A stretch of DNA of 64,000 nt from Bryopsis sp. KO-2023 (Eukaryota > Chlorophyta > Ulvophyceae > Bryopsidales > Bryopsidaceae), in contig BSYQ01000003.1 in the NCBI GenBank assembly GCA_030272585.1, positions 1,116,001 to 1,180,000 on the forward strand, written 5' to 3'. The position numbers and the translations under genes were made by a program. The notes beneath the pieces were generated by a model. That model did not search any database. It was not told the origin of the DNA and was given only the letters and a program-made list of their open reading frames with translations. Of this stretch, positions 36,952-48,200 are shown piece after piece. Position 1 is the first letter of the stretch, and each line of letters starts with the position of its first letter.

Positions 36952-39050
36952 TTAGTATCCACAGCCACAGCTCTTCCCAGTTTTCAGAACCTTCCATTCG
37001 GCAACGAATCCCTCAGAGTTTTTCCTGACTTGCTCTGCTCGGCAGTTGCCTCCGGTGAATCTGAAATTCACAGAAATTCATCAAAGCCGGCTATACCGCC
37101 CCACTGAAATGGTGCAACATCTTCATCTTAACACAGCTATATTATTTTAACAAACACAGCTGTATTTTTCCCCATTACCTGCAGCCACACTTGTCCTTTT
37201 TGCTGTCATCACGGCTCTTGTTGCAGCAGAGAGCTTTCACAATTCCAGTGCACCCCTCGATTGCGATAGCATCAGCACCTCCGGTTGCACCTCCAGAAGA
37301 GCCAGAGTCCCCACCGGTCTGGACATCACTCTGAGTGTCGACAGAGGCAACCTCATTCTGGATGGAAGCTTCCTGGTCGACATACACGAAAGAATCGACC
37401 TCCTCTGCAAACAGCACACCAAAACAGAACACCCAATCAAGATAGGTCTTTACACAGCCATATCAAAACATGTCGAGACTTTTAGTCTGGAACTTTGTGT
37501 CAGACTCTGTTCCAAAGAAGCACACAGCAGCAATTCACTGTTTCTTTACAAAATTCTGTATCAACTGAATTTCCGATAAAATTATGCATCCTAAGAACCA
37601 TTGAGTTTTGTCGACATTCAGATAATTGGAATTTTAACCCCCAAAAAATCTAAATCTGTTTTTTTTCCCCCAAATCATCGAGAAATTTGTCATTCCACCA
37701 GCAACATGAAAGGAATTCAGCAAGATTAATTCTTACTTCCGTAGGCAAGAGCGATGGCTTCAAAGACAACCCTAGCGACGGGCTCAGCAACAGCCTCAGC
37801 GGTGGACACCTGGACAGCACTGACCTCTCCTTCGCCAACTTGCTTTCCAGTGGCAAAAGCATCAGCAGAAGCTTCCACCACAGCAGTCGACAAGACATCC
37901 ACCTTCACTTTCACGACAGCAGGCTTGCCAAAGTCGTTTTCAGCCTTAGCAATACCCTCAGCAATAACCTGCAACCAAAGGACACATTAAGCAAACTTCC
38001 AAGTGCCACTACAAGAGTGTAAGAGGCAATTCATCTTGTCATATCATATCAAAGATATGCAGCTTTTGTTCACAGGTCTGTCATATGATCATTACCCGAG
38101 CAGATGCTTCAGCAATGGCTTTCGCATTGGACTGGGCCTCTCCCTGAGCGAAACCAGTGCCGATCACGCTCAAGTAAACCTCAGCACTCGCAAAAGCTCT
38201 AGCGACGGCCTGTCCAATCGCAGTTCCAGCAACCTTCGCCTCAGCCAGAGCTTCACCGCCGCCACTCACTTTAGAGTAAGCCTCAGAGATTGCTTTCACG
38301 ACGGCGTTCCTCTCTTGGGAGATAGCCTGAGTTACAACAACGTTATCTAAGTCCATCATCCCCAGCGCCAATGCAGCACCACCCACACCACAAGTGGAGA
38401 ATGAAACCACGATCAAAGATATTCTGCACGTACCTCGCTGACACTCTTTGCAACGGCGACGGTCTCTCCGCCAGTCGAAGCAGCGATTGCCTGAGCGATG
38501 TTTTGAGCTTGGCCATTCTCGAGGGCCTTGTTGGCGTCGTCCTTGCTCAAATCGGTGGCGCTCGCAATAGCAGTCGCGATCGCGTCCTTGGCTTTACCAT
38601 CTCCCTTCTTATACTCGTCAGCAAGGGCTTCAGCAACAGCTGCGGCGTCTCCGCCTGCGCAGCACAATCAAGCGATCGTAACGATCGTGCCCCAAAAAAA
38701 ACAAACAGGGACGAGGAAGGAAGAAAGCCAGATGATCTGCCAACCTACCTTTATTGGCGGTGGCGATGGCTTCAGTGATAGCGTTCACATTGCCCTTGGC
38801 GAGCGCGTTCGCTACCGCAGAAGCGGAGGCGCCGTCTTCCGCAACGGCCTTCGATTTCGAAGAGGCTCGTGCAAGCAACGTACGAGTCGACGCTGAAAAC
38901 CACACACATACAGCAAGATAATGGGTTTCTTCCCGCCCAAAGAAAAAGCTTTACCACAGAGATGAAAAAAAACGGAGTTGCTATCATACCACTTGCTGTA
39001 GCGCCGTGCACGGCCAAGGCCAGTAGCAACACCACACTCCAAGCCTTCAT
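36952..39050 (-). CDS. Secreted Ala-rich protein with Cys-rich tail
   Basis: Seven exons fit in phase: 38990-39050, 38749-38892, 38434-38654, 38096-38326, 37737-37968, 37179-37404 and 36952-37060, giving 407 residues. Exon 1 is a clean signal peptide (MKAWSVVLLLALAVHGATAS). About 280 residues follow that are very rich in Ala with Glu, Lys, Ile and Val, in amphipathic helical patterns such as DAIATAIASATDL, AQNIAQAIAAS and NAKAIAEASARV. A Gly/Ser hinge (TGGDSGSSGGATGGA) leads to a C-terminal domain of about 85 residues with nine Cys (CTGIVK..CCNKS ... CGCR ... SCGCGY). No family is recognised. The design, helical Ala-rich repeats plus a Cys-rich end domain that could cross-link, recalls silk-like or adhesive extracellular proteins; this is inference from composition only. 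It is divergent from the NAGK gene. Confidence 0.85.
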
Positions 39051-39847
39051 ATCGGTGTTAGACAAGAGAAGCTTAAAAAAGAAGTAAACTCACAACGAGT
39101 ACTGACTGGCACAAGAAAAGGAAGCACAGAAGCTTGTGTTTTTTGTTGGTAACAGCAGGTTTGTTGCTTCTCAGGGGTTCGTCGCCAGGTTAAGTAGCAA
39201 ATCGCGCGCGCCCAGTTCGTCTGTCAATTCTTGTTTGGCGAAAGGAAATGACAGTTGAAGATCTGGGTGTCCCATCAGTCGCAGGAGTGGTTCGTCTCTT
39301 TCAAACCCCAAGTCGGTGCTGTGGCGGCTGTGACCAGACTTTTCTCTTCCTCTTTCAGAGTCTGCTTCGGATTGCTATGGAATGGGTTAGACAAAAGTTG
39401 GCCCCTTTCTTTACATGTTCACAACATTTTGCCTTGCTTGGGGGTTTCCTTCTGATTGAGTAGCTGTGTAAAACAAGCGTGATCCTTTTTTGGGGGGGGC
39501 CCTCATACAACACCCTGGGGTATGAGGTTTTTTTGAAGGGCCCCCAGAAAAACAGAAAAGGTCTCATCCATTCGATCCAAAACAAGGAACGCCCTGCCAG
39601 AGACAGTGCTAATCACAACCCCAGCAGTTACAATTCCTCATCAAAAAGTAACTCCATATGGAGATGCATCTTGTCATCCCAGGGGTTCAATCATCAATCG
39701 AACCGCCAGAAATGGCTGAGTGGCAGCCCCGAGAAATGATCTAACAGTTTGTCGCCCCTCCAGGCCTATGTCTGACGCATGAGGTCTTAATGCCCGTTGT
39801 AAAACGATCTTTAATGCTCCTTCCACCCAAGTTTGGCAGAAAGAGCA
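39051..39847. other. Shared upstream region with GC hairpin
   Basis: Between divergent genes. It contains an imperfect palindrome near 39,490-39,550 in which CCTCATAC pairs with GTATGAGG inside G- and C-runs. No coding exon is supported. A word resembling a tRNA A box (TGGCTGAGTGG, about 39,713) has no matching B box in the correct place. Confidence 0.4.
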
Positions 39848-40280
39848 ATGAAGACCTGCCACTTGCATCCCTGCAAACCGACCGCGACCTCATCAACACG
39901 AGCGTTTCGAAATGTGACAAGGAGTTTCGGAGTCCATGGACGAACACCCGGACGCGCTTCCAACCCCCAGAAATGTCGCGCAGTAGCAACCCCTGAAGTC
40001 ACGGTAACAGCAGGAAATGTGTGACTGTTGGTCTGGTCACACTTTTTTGTTATTTGGTGTATGTTGTGTAGAGGTGTCCGTCGGGACTGTTGATCATGTG
40101 TGTGTGTTTTTTATTTTCAGAAATTTCCAAATCTGACAGCTTTTGAGAGGGTGTCAGTGTTGTCTGAAGCCCTGCCATATTTGCAAAGATTTGCTGGCCG
40201 AACAATCGTGGTGAAATATGGTGGTGCTGCCATGAAAGATCCTAGTCTTAAGGTGTGGAGCATTGATCTGGATTAGATGG

Positions 40281-40311
<31 letters not shown>

Positions 40312-42560
40312 TTGAAAAAAATTACTATCCAATGCAATGCAGTCTGTATTAAAAGATAATGCCATTCCAATTTGGGCAAGAGACCGATTGAGATTTTCCA
40401 AGTGGAATAATTGAAGGCATACGATAAATTTTCCACTTAATGTGTTTTTGGGAACATGTGAAAAAAAAAAAAGAAACAGGTGCAGCTGGGATCGACATTA
40501 CAAGAAAAAAATCTATTTTTTTTGTCAGATTCTGCCAGGACTCACACACATGCCCCCATAGACGTTTGCACTCAACCCCATTTGGGAAGAATTATTTATT
40601 ATTTTCTTTGCATCACTTTTTAATATCTTTCCAGGTCTCAAAAGTTGTTTTACTTGATCTTTGAAGTGAATGCTTTGTTTTTACGTTTTTGTAGCAAGGT
40701 GTGATCAACGATCTGGTTTTGCTGTCGTGTGTTGGGATTCGTCCAGTGCTGGTGCATGGTGGAGGTCCAGAAATCAATGGCTGGCTGAACAAATTAGGAA
40801 TAGAATCAAAATTTAAGAACGGGCTGCGGGTAACAGATGGTAAGTAACGGGCCCATGTTGATGTTCAATTGAAGGTGAAAGATTGATATAGTGAGGGGTT
40901 TTCTGAAGGTGCATCATATTTGCCACTTTTTGAACAAGGAAATGAGCTATTGAAATTGATGTGATAATTGCAGACTGCTGCTGGGTTTCATTGTTCATTT
41001 TTTTTTTATTTCACTTTTTTTTGCTGCAGCTCCGACCATGGAAGTCGTGGAAATGGTACTGGGTGGCCGAGTCAATAAATCCCTCGTCTCGCTGATTCAA
41101 ACGGCGGGAGGGAAAGCCGTGGGGCTGTGCGGGAAAGATGGTGGATTGATCAAAGGAAGACAGGTCAGTCTCAGAAAACGATGTTGATTATGTGCAGTGG
41201 GGGGGCTTGTGGTTCATGGTTGAGGGGGTTAGTCATCGTTTTGAGTAGCTGTTCAAGCTGTTATCATCTCCGTTACCCTCACAGAAATTTGTTGATGGAT
41301 CGTAAATGGACGGCCCATGTCAAATCCATTCCTTTCTAGCTACGTGCAGAGTTTATTTCCTCTCTGGTACAAAGCTTGTCATTACTGTCGGCGAGGCATG
41401 GTTTTTACTGCAGATCGTTTCGATGGGTGTATGTATGGAGTATATTTTCTCATGTTTGTTGGTTTTGTCGACAGATGGTGGAGAAGGATATCGGTTTCGT
41501 GGGGGACGTCGTGAACATCAATTCGGGTTTGCTGAGTTCTGTTATCAGGGATGGATACATTCCTGTCGTGGCAACCATTGCAGCCGATGATAGTGGACAA
41601 GGCTTGAACATCAATGCAGACACAGCTGCAGGCGAGGTGAGCTATCAGCAAGTGAAAAACGAGCAAATCCCCCCCCAAAAAAAACCTGGGAAATCATGTT
41701 ATCCGCTCAAGGAAACCCTTCCTCACTCGGACGGTGACAACCTTCAAAGCAAATGAATAGGTGTATGTTTTTCTATGATCGATGTTCAATAAATGGGCGA
41801 GTCTGCTAGCTCGTTTACAGCCGTTCATTCTTGTGAATTTTTTTTTTCAGATTGCGGCATCATTGGGAGCCGAGAAGCTCATTTTGATGACTGATGTGCC
41901 TGGAATTTTGAGAGATAAGGACGATGCTAGCACCAAGTTTGCTGCTTTGACGATCAGCGGAACTCGGGAATTGAAGGAAGAGGGTGTGATCGCTGGTGGC
42001 ATGATTCCCAAGGTTTTGTTCGATCTTTTTTCCCTTACCAACTCGTTCGTTTTTTACTGATCTCATAGGATGTGTTTTTGATGTCAATTGAAAGTTGGCG
42101 CGAATAATTTTTTTTCGGTGCCTGTTTGTGTGTGTGTTGTTAACCTCCACTGCTTTACATACTTTTGGTGCATAGTCATTTCAACACAGGTGGTGTTTTT
42201 TGAACCGTGCCGAATCCCACCCCTAGGTAGAATGCGATGTGTCATATTTCAGCAAGAGGCTCGTCAACACATGCATTCAAAAATTCCATCCCGTCGATCT
42301 GTTTTCTGAAGAGAATGAACCATGGGCACTAATGTTCCTCCCTGAGGAATTCGGACACCATTGTTTTGGGAAAGAATGAATCGCTCTTTGTGGTGGGTGA
42401 ATGAGTTTGTGTGTGTGCGTGGTTTTCCTAGGTGGAATGTTGTGTGAGATGCTTGGCTCAGGGTGTCACTGCAGCACACATCATCGATGGCCGACAGAAG
42501 CACTCTTTGTTGATGGAGCTCCTGACGGACGAGGGCGTGGGAACCATGATTTCCGGATAG
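39848..42560 (+). CDS. NAGK: N-acetylglutamate kinase, plastid
   Basis: Phosphorylates N-acetylglutamate, the controlled step of arginine synthesis. Seven exons: 39848-40003, 40121-40252, 40695-40839, 41030-41163, 41475-41636, 41851-42012 and 42432-42560, 339 residues. Exon 1 is a basic, Ser/Thr-rich transit peptide. Exon 2 begins the mature enzyme with an N-terminal helix ([15 protein letters not shown]) like that of arginine-inhibited hexameric NAGKs, then the phosphate-binding VVKYGGAAM. Later motifs: [10 protein letters not shown], the catalytic region [41 protein letters not shown] and the end [19 protein letters not shown]. The plant/cyanobacterial type is also a target of the PII signalling protein, so control by arginine and PII is expected from the family. 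Nothing is missing. Confidence 0.95.
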
Positions 42561-42878
42561 GGGTTGAGTTTTATTATTCTCGTGGATGTCTCATTGAGGC
42601 AGAATTGTGGCAAAGAATTCACTTTTCAGTTTTGTGCTCCATGTGTGGGAAGTTTTGGCAGGCTGCATTCAGCAAGAATATAACACAAAAGGCGTCTTGT
42701 GTTTTGGGGGCTCAGCTTTACGTGCAATGATTACACGCAGATAACTAGAAATGAGAAAAAGATAACGAAACGTCCGTTCGCCAATTTCTCCGTTTTTCAG
42801 TACGATTTCATTCCTTTTCAGCAATCTTTCCAAGAGTTGAGTCAATCCTCAGACCATGCATCCATAGAAAGGGTGGGG
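42561..42878. other. Convergent 3' spacer
   Basis: 318 bp between the stop codons of NAGK and the GATA gene. It must contain both 3' UTRs; no further feature is seen. Confidence 0.5.
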
Positions 42879-43964
42879 TCACCCTTCGATAGGGGATGCC
42901 TTCTGCCGCTTGGATGATTGAACGGCATCTTCGAGATCGCTTCGCAGTTTTCTTGTTCGATTCAAGCTCTCTAAATACGCCTGAAAGAATCCTTGCAACC
43001 TTTAAACAAACGGTCGCGCAACCACAATAGAGTTTTGATTATGCTTGCAGAGATGTTTCATCCCCATTTCCATACAACCACCCACTTGTCGAAAGCTTCC
43101 GGTTGCAACTTCAGCTCCCTGTAACTCAGCCCTCAACGCTTGGATTTTTTGATGCGCATGGCTCATAGCTTCTACGTTCTTTGGGGTATGCCCGTTTGTT
43201 TCAATCTGGGGGGGTTGTGCCTTGGGCGGGTTTGACTGGGGAGCTTTTTGCATGGCACTCGACCACACCTCGTTCGCTTCGCTTCCCGGCGTCCACACGA
43301 TCTTGCCCTGTGTCGTCACTTCGCGGGTGGGTTCTGCAGCTTTCAGGGAAACTGGTTTAGCACAGGCTTCTCTCCTGTTCAGCATGAGTAGCCCGTCGAT
43401 GGCGTCCGTTTCAGATATCGATTTTCGCTCGCCGTTCTTGCTTTCGACCTGGCGGCGACTTGTTGGGCGTGCTCGCCTGCCCTGCAAGTTCCGTCGAACG
43501 TTTCCTCTCACTCGAGCAACACACTGAAACTAGGGCGGTGGTGAGCACTCGTAGAAAACGACTCCGCACCTCTTCTCCTCGTGATTTTGATCGACTGTAT
43601 CGCACTCCGCATGCGTTACAAAGAGTCTTCACCCCTGTGGACGTCAGCGCCGGTCAGGACGGTTAACCGAGATGCAGGCAGCACTGTTGGGGGTATCGTT
43701 CAGTACTTGGGAGTGATCCAGCTATGCATTCCTCGATTAGTACCCAAGGGTCCATCGCGCCATTGTGGCGTTTGGCTCCTTCCACACTGTACGCACTTGC
43801 AGCGTCCTGCCTGGGGATTGGATGCTTGGAGGTTAGACGAAACCCTCGCCATGCAACCTCGAACTGCTTCAAAATCTCTTGCACACGTTCTCAGTGGATA
43901 GAAATTCAGTTGTGCGGCGTCTTGCCTTTCGAGGGGTCTTGGGGTTGGGAGCCATAACTTCCAT
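42879..43964 (-). CDS. GATA-type zinc-finger transcription factor
   Basis: Five exons in coding order: 43887-43964, 43744-43810, 43570-43634, 43126-43481 and 42879-42999, 228 residues. The single zinc finger is split over two exons: CVQCGRSQTPQWRDGPLG then VKTLCNACGVRYSRSK. This is a CX2C-X18-CX2C plant-type GATA finger that binds WGATAR DNA. A basic stretch precedes it (TPRKARRR) and another follows (GRRARPTSRR), likely nuclear localisation signals. The C-terminal 70 residues form a predicted helix with Leu spacing (HQKIQALRAELQGFFQAYLE ... LRSDLEDAV) that could dimerise. All phases agree. The first-exon donor (GAGAAC|GTGTGC) and the exon 4 donor (GCTGA|GTTACA) are weak, so those borders are less certain. 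The target genes are unknown. Confidence 0.85.
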
Positions 43965-45269
43965 GCTAGGCTCGAGGCTGATTGGCGGCGGCATTGACTT
44001 TCTTTCTGATCAACCCGAATGGAGGATGATTTCAGAGATGCCTCTTCACCGAAGTTGGTTGATTCTTTTTGTTGTTGGTTTGGATCGGTGGCAAATAGGC
44101 GAGGCGTCTATATACTGCCATTTGGGTGGTGGTCTAGCTGCAGAAAAAGCGACAGTAGTCGCCCGATTCTGTCGTCTCCGAAAGGGCTTTTTCTACTCAC
44201 GAGCTCAGTAGTCTGCGCATGTGCACGGCTCAATAGGACCTAATTCAGATATTTGATCGTTTATTACGGGCACTCCGCGTATTGCTGAGCAGGGCGTGTA
44301 GCTTTGTCCAGCTTGCAACAAAGCTCTCTTTTTCGTCCAGAAGTGAATATATTATTTAGTTTACATTTTGCTTACAGTATCTTGAAAAACACTAGGGCCA
44401 GCGACCGTGTTAAGGACAGTTCACAAAGATCGTTTCCTGTGAGGAAACGATACAAAGCAATCAGAATAGGTGATCTTGTTTTCTCGACCAGTCTGATATT
44501 TAACAGCACCCGAGTTGTGAAATTTATGTTTTCTTTCGCCACCCTAGTGCTCCCCCACTCGTATCATTTAGTCTGATTTTATTAGCTACTGTTGATAACT
44601 TCCGTGACAATACTGTGTATTGTTTGTTATTATGCGGACGGGTTAAGGTTAAGGTAACTTAAGGAGGGGAAAAAAAAATCGCCGCTGCTAAGCAAGAAGA
44701 TCCATGGTCCATTGGGTATTGTTGTTCTTTCGTTTTGCCGAAACACATGAATTATATTACGCTGGATTCTGGGTGGGGTGGCATGAATATATAGTTGGAC
44801 TGCTGGATTCATAAATCCATTTGGATCTCACGAACTACTCATCATCAACCATCTTTGCTTCAAAGAGAAAACCTTCAACCACAGGGAGATGCATTGATTG
44901 CTCCTTCATGGGCATTTCGACAAGAATAGGGTTGATGTGTGTGCGTGTGTGTGTGTGTGGGGGGGGGGTGCATCAGGCTCCTTGTGGACAGAAAACATCA
45001 GCAATTGTCTGCAGGAACTAATTCACTGCTTCCAGACATGTTCGTGCAGCGTGTGAAACCGCCTCGTTTCTTAACAGATGGGGTCATCTTTTCATACAGC
45101 CTTGAGAGCTTTTAACCATACATTCATTCTAAGCTGACTAGATCGTTCCAAGTAGAATGCTACTAAGGGCATGATTTGCCGGGGAACGTGATAAACCTAA
45201 TGATAAACCTAACGATAAACACCATGCTAGTACACAGAGTAAAAAATAAAACAGAAACTCAGAAGAAAT
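43965..45269. other. Intergenic with hairpin, no gene seen
   Basis: About 1.3 kb between two minus-strand genes. It contains the hairpin at 44429-44451, a GT/G-run microsatellite near 44,938-44,968 and three copies of a GATAAACCTAAT-like word near 45,189-45,225. No open frame has family support. Confidence 0.4.
44429..44451. repeat. Perfect 10-bp hairpin, 3-nt loop
   Basis: ATCGTTTCCT, loop GTG, then the exact reverse complement AGGAAACGAT. It has the same geometry as the hairpin at 35721-35743 but an unrelated sequence. Confidence 0.6.
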
Positions 45270-48200
45270 TCAGCGTTTGGTGGAACCCTCCCCTTGTACT
45301 TCTGCATCGCCTGAACAGAGAAACAAATAGATGCGTGAAATAAAAAAATTCCTAGAAAATAATACATAAATACATAAGCTCGAAAATGGCTCCCACATGT
45401 GCAACTGAACAGTGCTTTGTTAGAAATGCCAATATATTTTGCTTCAAATCATGCCTGGTTAAAATCTTGTTGAGTGGGTCTGGAAGCAAGTTTCAGAACC
45501 ATTTTTAAAGGAATAACAAAATTATTGGATTTGAAAACAACAATTTTCTGTAGCTCTACTCAAGTTCACTTCGAGAGTTTGGCAATTTCTGACCTGGCTA
45601 TTCAACATAAAAAAAACCACAGCACAAAATGCACAGCGACGAAACCTCGTTCACTTGCCCGCTGATACTCACTTGTGGACAGGAATCTCCAATGGAGCTT
45701 ATATGCCACAGAAAGCAATGCAAGAAGCATGGGGCCCAGAATTGCCCCTTGAAGGGGATTCTGAAAAGTGTAGATTCCTCCAACTATCCCCAATGCCGTC
45801 AAATAAGGGACTGATCCAGGGATCTCCTTCAAAATCATGTCGTCGATGTAATTGTATGCCAGAAAATGCATGCTCACCAACACGATCGCAATTAAGCCAT
45901 TCCCCTGCAGAAAACGAAACATCGATATCACTGTCGTTTTCAACATAATAATTGGGTTACTTTGCAAACAAAGGTTTTGCATTACCAGATTACCCCCCCA
46001 AATTGACGATTTCACAAAAAAAACAACAAAAAAGTCAAGGTCTGATGCCAGGCTTTGGTTAAGTTTTGAATATTGTTCTGACTAAAACGTGTGATTATTT
46101 GGCTTGGTGGATATGTGCGGTTGGATTTCTACCTGAACAAAAAGCTGCAGAGCAGCCGGCATCGCAATTACCCAAATGGGGACCAAAGGCAATAAAGCCA
46201 TGACTAAACTCGCCACCGCTGACAGATATGCGAATTCGATCCCGAACGCTCTGAAGGTCAACCAAGTAAACAGCGCATGGAAAGCTGCCAGCTTGATCGC
46301 AGACAAAAACACGGCTTGCATTGCAGAGCCCACAGCATCCAGAGCACTTATCCTATTGGCCTCGGAAACAGGCAGCAAGCGGATGACATTCCAGAAGGGG
46401 TCCTGCTCTGCTGCAAGCAGGTAGAGCAACACCATGCCGAAGAGAATGAACTGGAATGCAAATTTGATGAATGCCATTCCTAAACGTAAGACTCCGGCTC
46501 CGCTGGTGAAGGCAAGGGCAGTGGTGGATCCGATGCCGGTGGCGGCGGCTCGGGCGAAGCCTTGGCCGATGGTCATCAGGGGTTGACTGATCACATAAGC
46601 AGCTTCTTGCAGGGATGACATGGAGCCGCCGTTGTCCCCAGTAAAGTTTCGAGCCAAATCCACGAAGTCTTTCGATATTGAACATACCTCCCAGAAAGCC
46701 TCGGACACCTTTCAAATTCAAAACGAGTATTCAATTCAAAACAAAATAATTTTTAGTGTTTCTACAGCAAGAACCACGAAGACATCATGGCACAAAAAAT
46801 GGACCTAAAAAATTGGAAAAAATACATTTGTGTCTTGACATCGTTTTTTGGAGTTGAGAATGTCAGAATGGAAAAAACAAATCCCTGCGTACCCTCCATT
46901 CTAGTAGGCTGCTGTAGGCTCTCTCCAGTTTTCTGCCAAGAATTTCTTTCTGCTCGTTGGAGTCCCCTTCACTGTGGTGCTTAGAATTTCGATCCTCGCA
47001 TCGTTCCAATTTGAACTCAGCTAATCTCAAAGCTTCCACCGAGGCATCCAATTCTCTGGAAAACAAAGCAAACAGAAAATTCACTCTTTTTTCGAACATT
47101 TTTACCAATACAGTGCATTATTGGGACAGTGTGTGATACATTTTTTCGTAAAAAAAAAAACAAAAAACGAAACAGAGAATGAAATCAGCATCCCGTAAAG
47201 AGACTGACCCCTTCCCTCCCCCCCCCCAAAAAAAGGCGAAATAAAAATTAATTGTGGAAATGCAGTTTTAACACCAGATTCCATGCCACGCCCACGTAGT
47301 GGATGGACTACATGAAGCTTTCAGCTTCAATACGATGCAATTCAATATATGTGTCAATTGCCAGCATTTCGCCACTTGATATTTTTTTTCCCTTAATTCA
47401 CCTGCTCATGGCATTGAGCTCCTCTTTGGCTGTCCCCAGAAGACCACTGGTATCGACAACATTTCGTTCCAACACTATAATATCAGCTTTCTCTGCATTT
47501 TCTGGCTCGACTTTTTCTACAGTTTTCCATTCGTTATCCCAAGCTTTGAGCGCTTCATCAAATCTTTGCTGGTGCAGTTCCAGCTGAAAAAACAAAGCAA
47601 GAACAAACCAAAAAAAAATCCTTTAAAATTTCATAAGCATCAGATATTCACAGCCGAAACAGTCATACAACTGTTGATAAAAAAAAGAAGTTAAATCGCT
47701 TAGTCCAAGATGCACTCTCATTTAGGCCAAAACACACAAAAAAACGAGAAAAACAAAACCAAAACACACACACACACACACACACACACATAAGAACTTC
47801 AATTCGCTCGATTCTGGCTCACCAGATCGACTTGCTGCTTGTAACCTTCACTGAGGCTCTGCGTGTTCAACCGGGCCGCCGCAACATCAACCACCAGCTT
47901 CCTACGCTCCTCATCGTTGCAGGTCTCCATTCCCATGAATAAGCCGTACAATTCCTTGGCTTCGTCCACGGCGTGGGAAAGATTATTGGCTTTCAGAAAG
48001 CCCTCCACTCTGGCAGTCACCATTTGAGCCATGTCAGGCAAGTTGGCTTGGACTGTGATCAGAACATTTTCCTGATAAGTTTGGACCACACTCCACACAC
48101 CCTGGATGAAAAAACAGCAAAAACAAAAAAAAAAACAGTGTAAAGAATAAGAAATGAACTCAAAGTGGACAGTGCACTTTACCAAAAATGAGAAGAAGAG

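Noticed and set aside
39660..39790. tRNA-like A-box word TGGCTGAGTGG
   Set aside because: The B-box-like word lies upstream of it instead of 30-90 bases downstream, and no cloverleaf forms.
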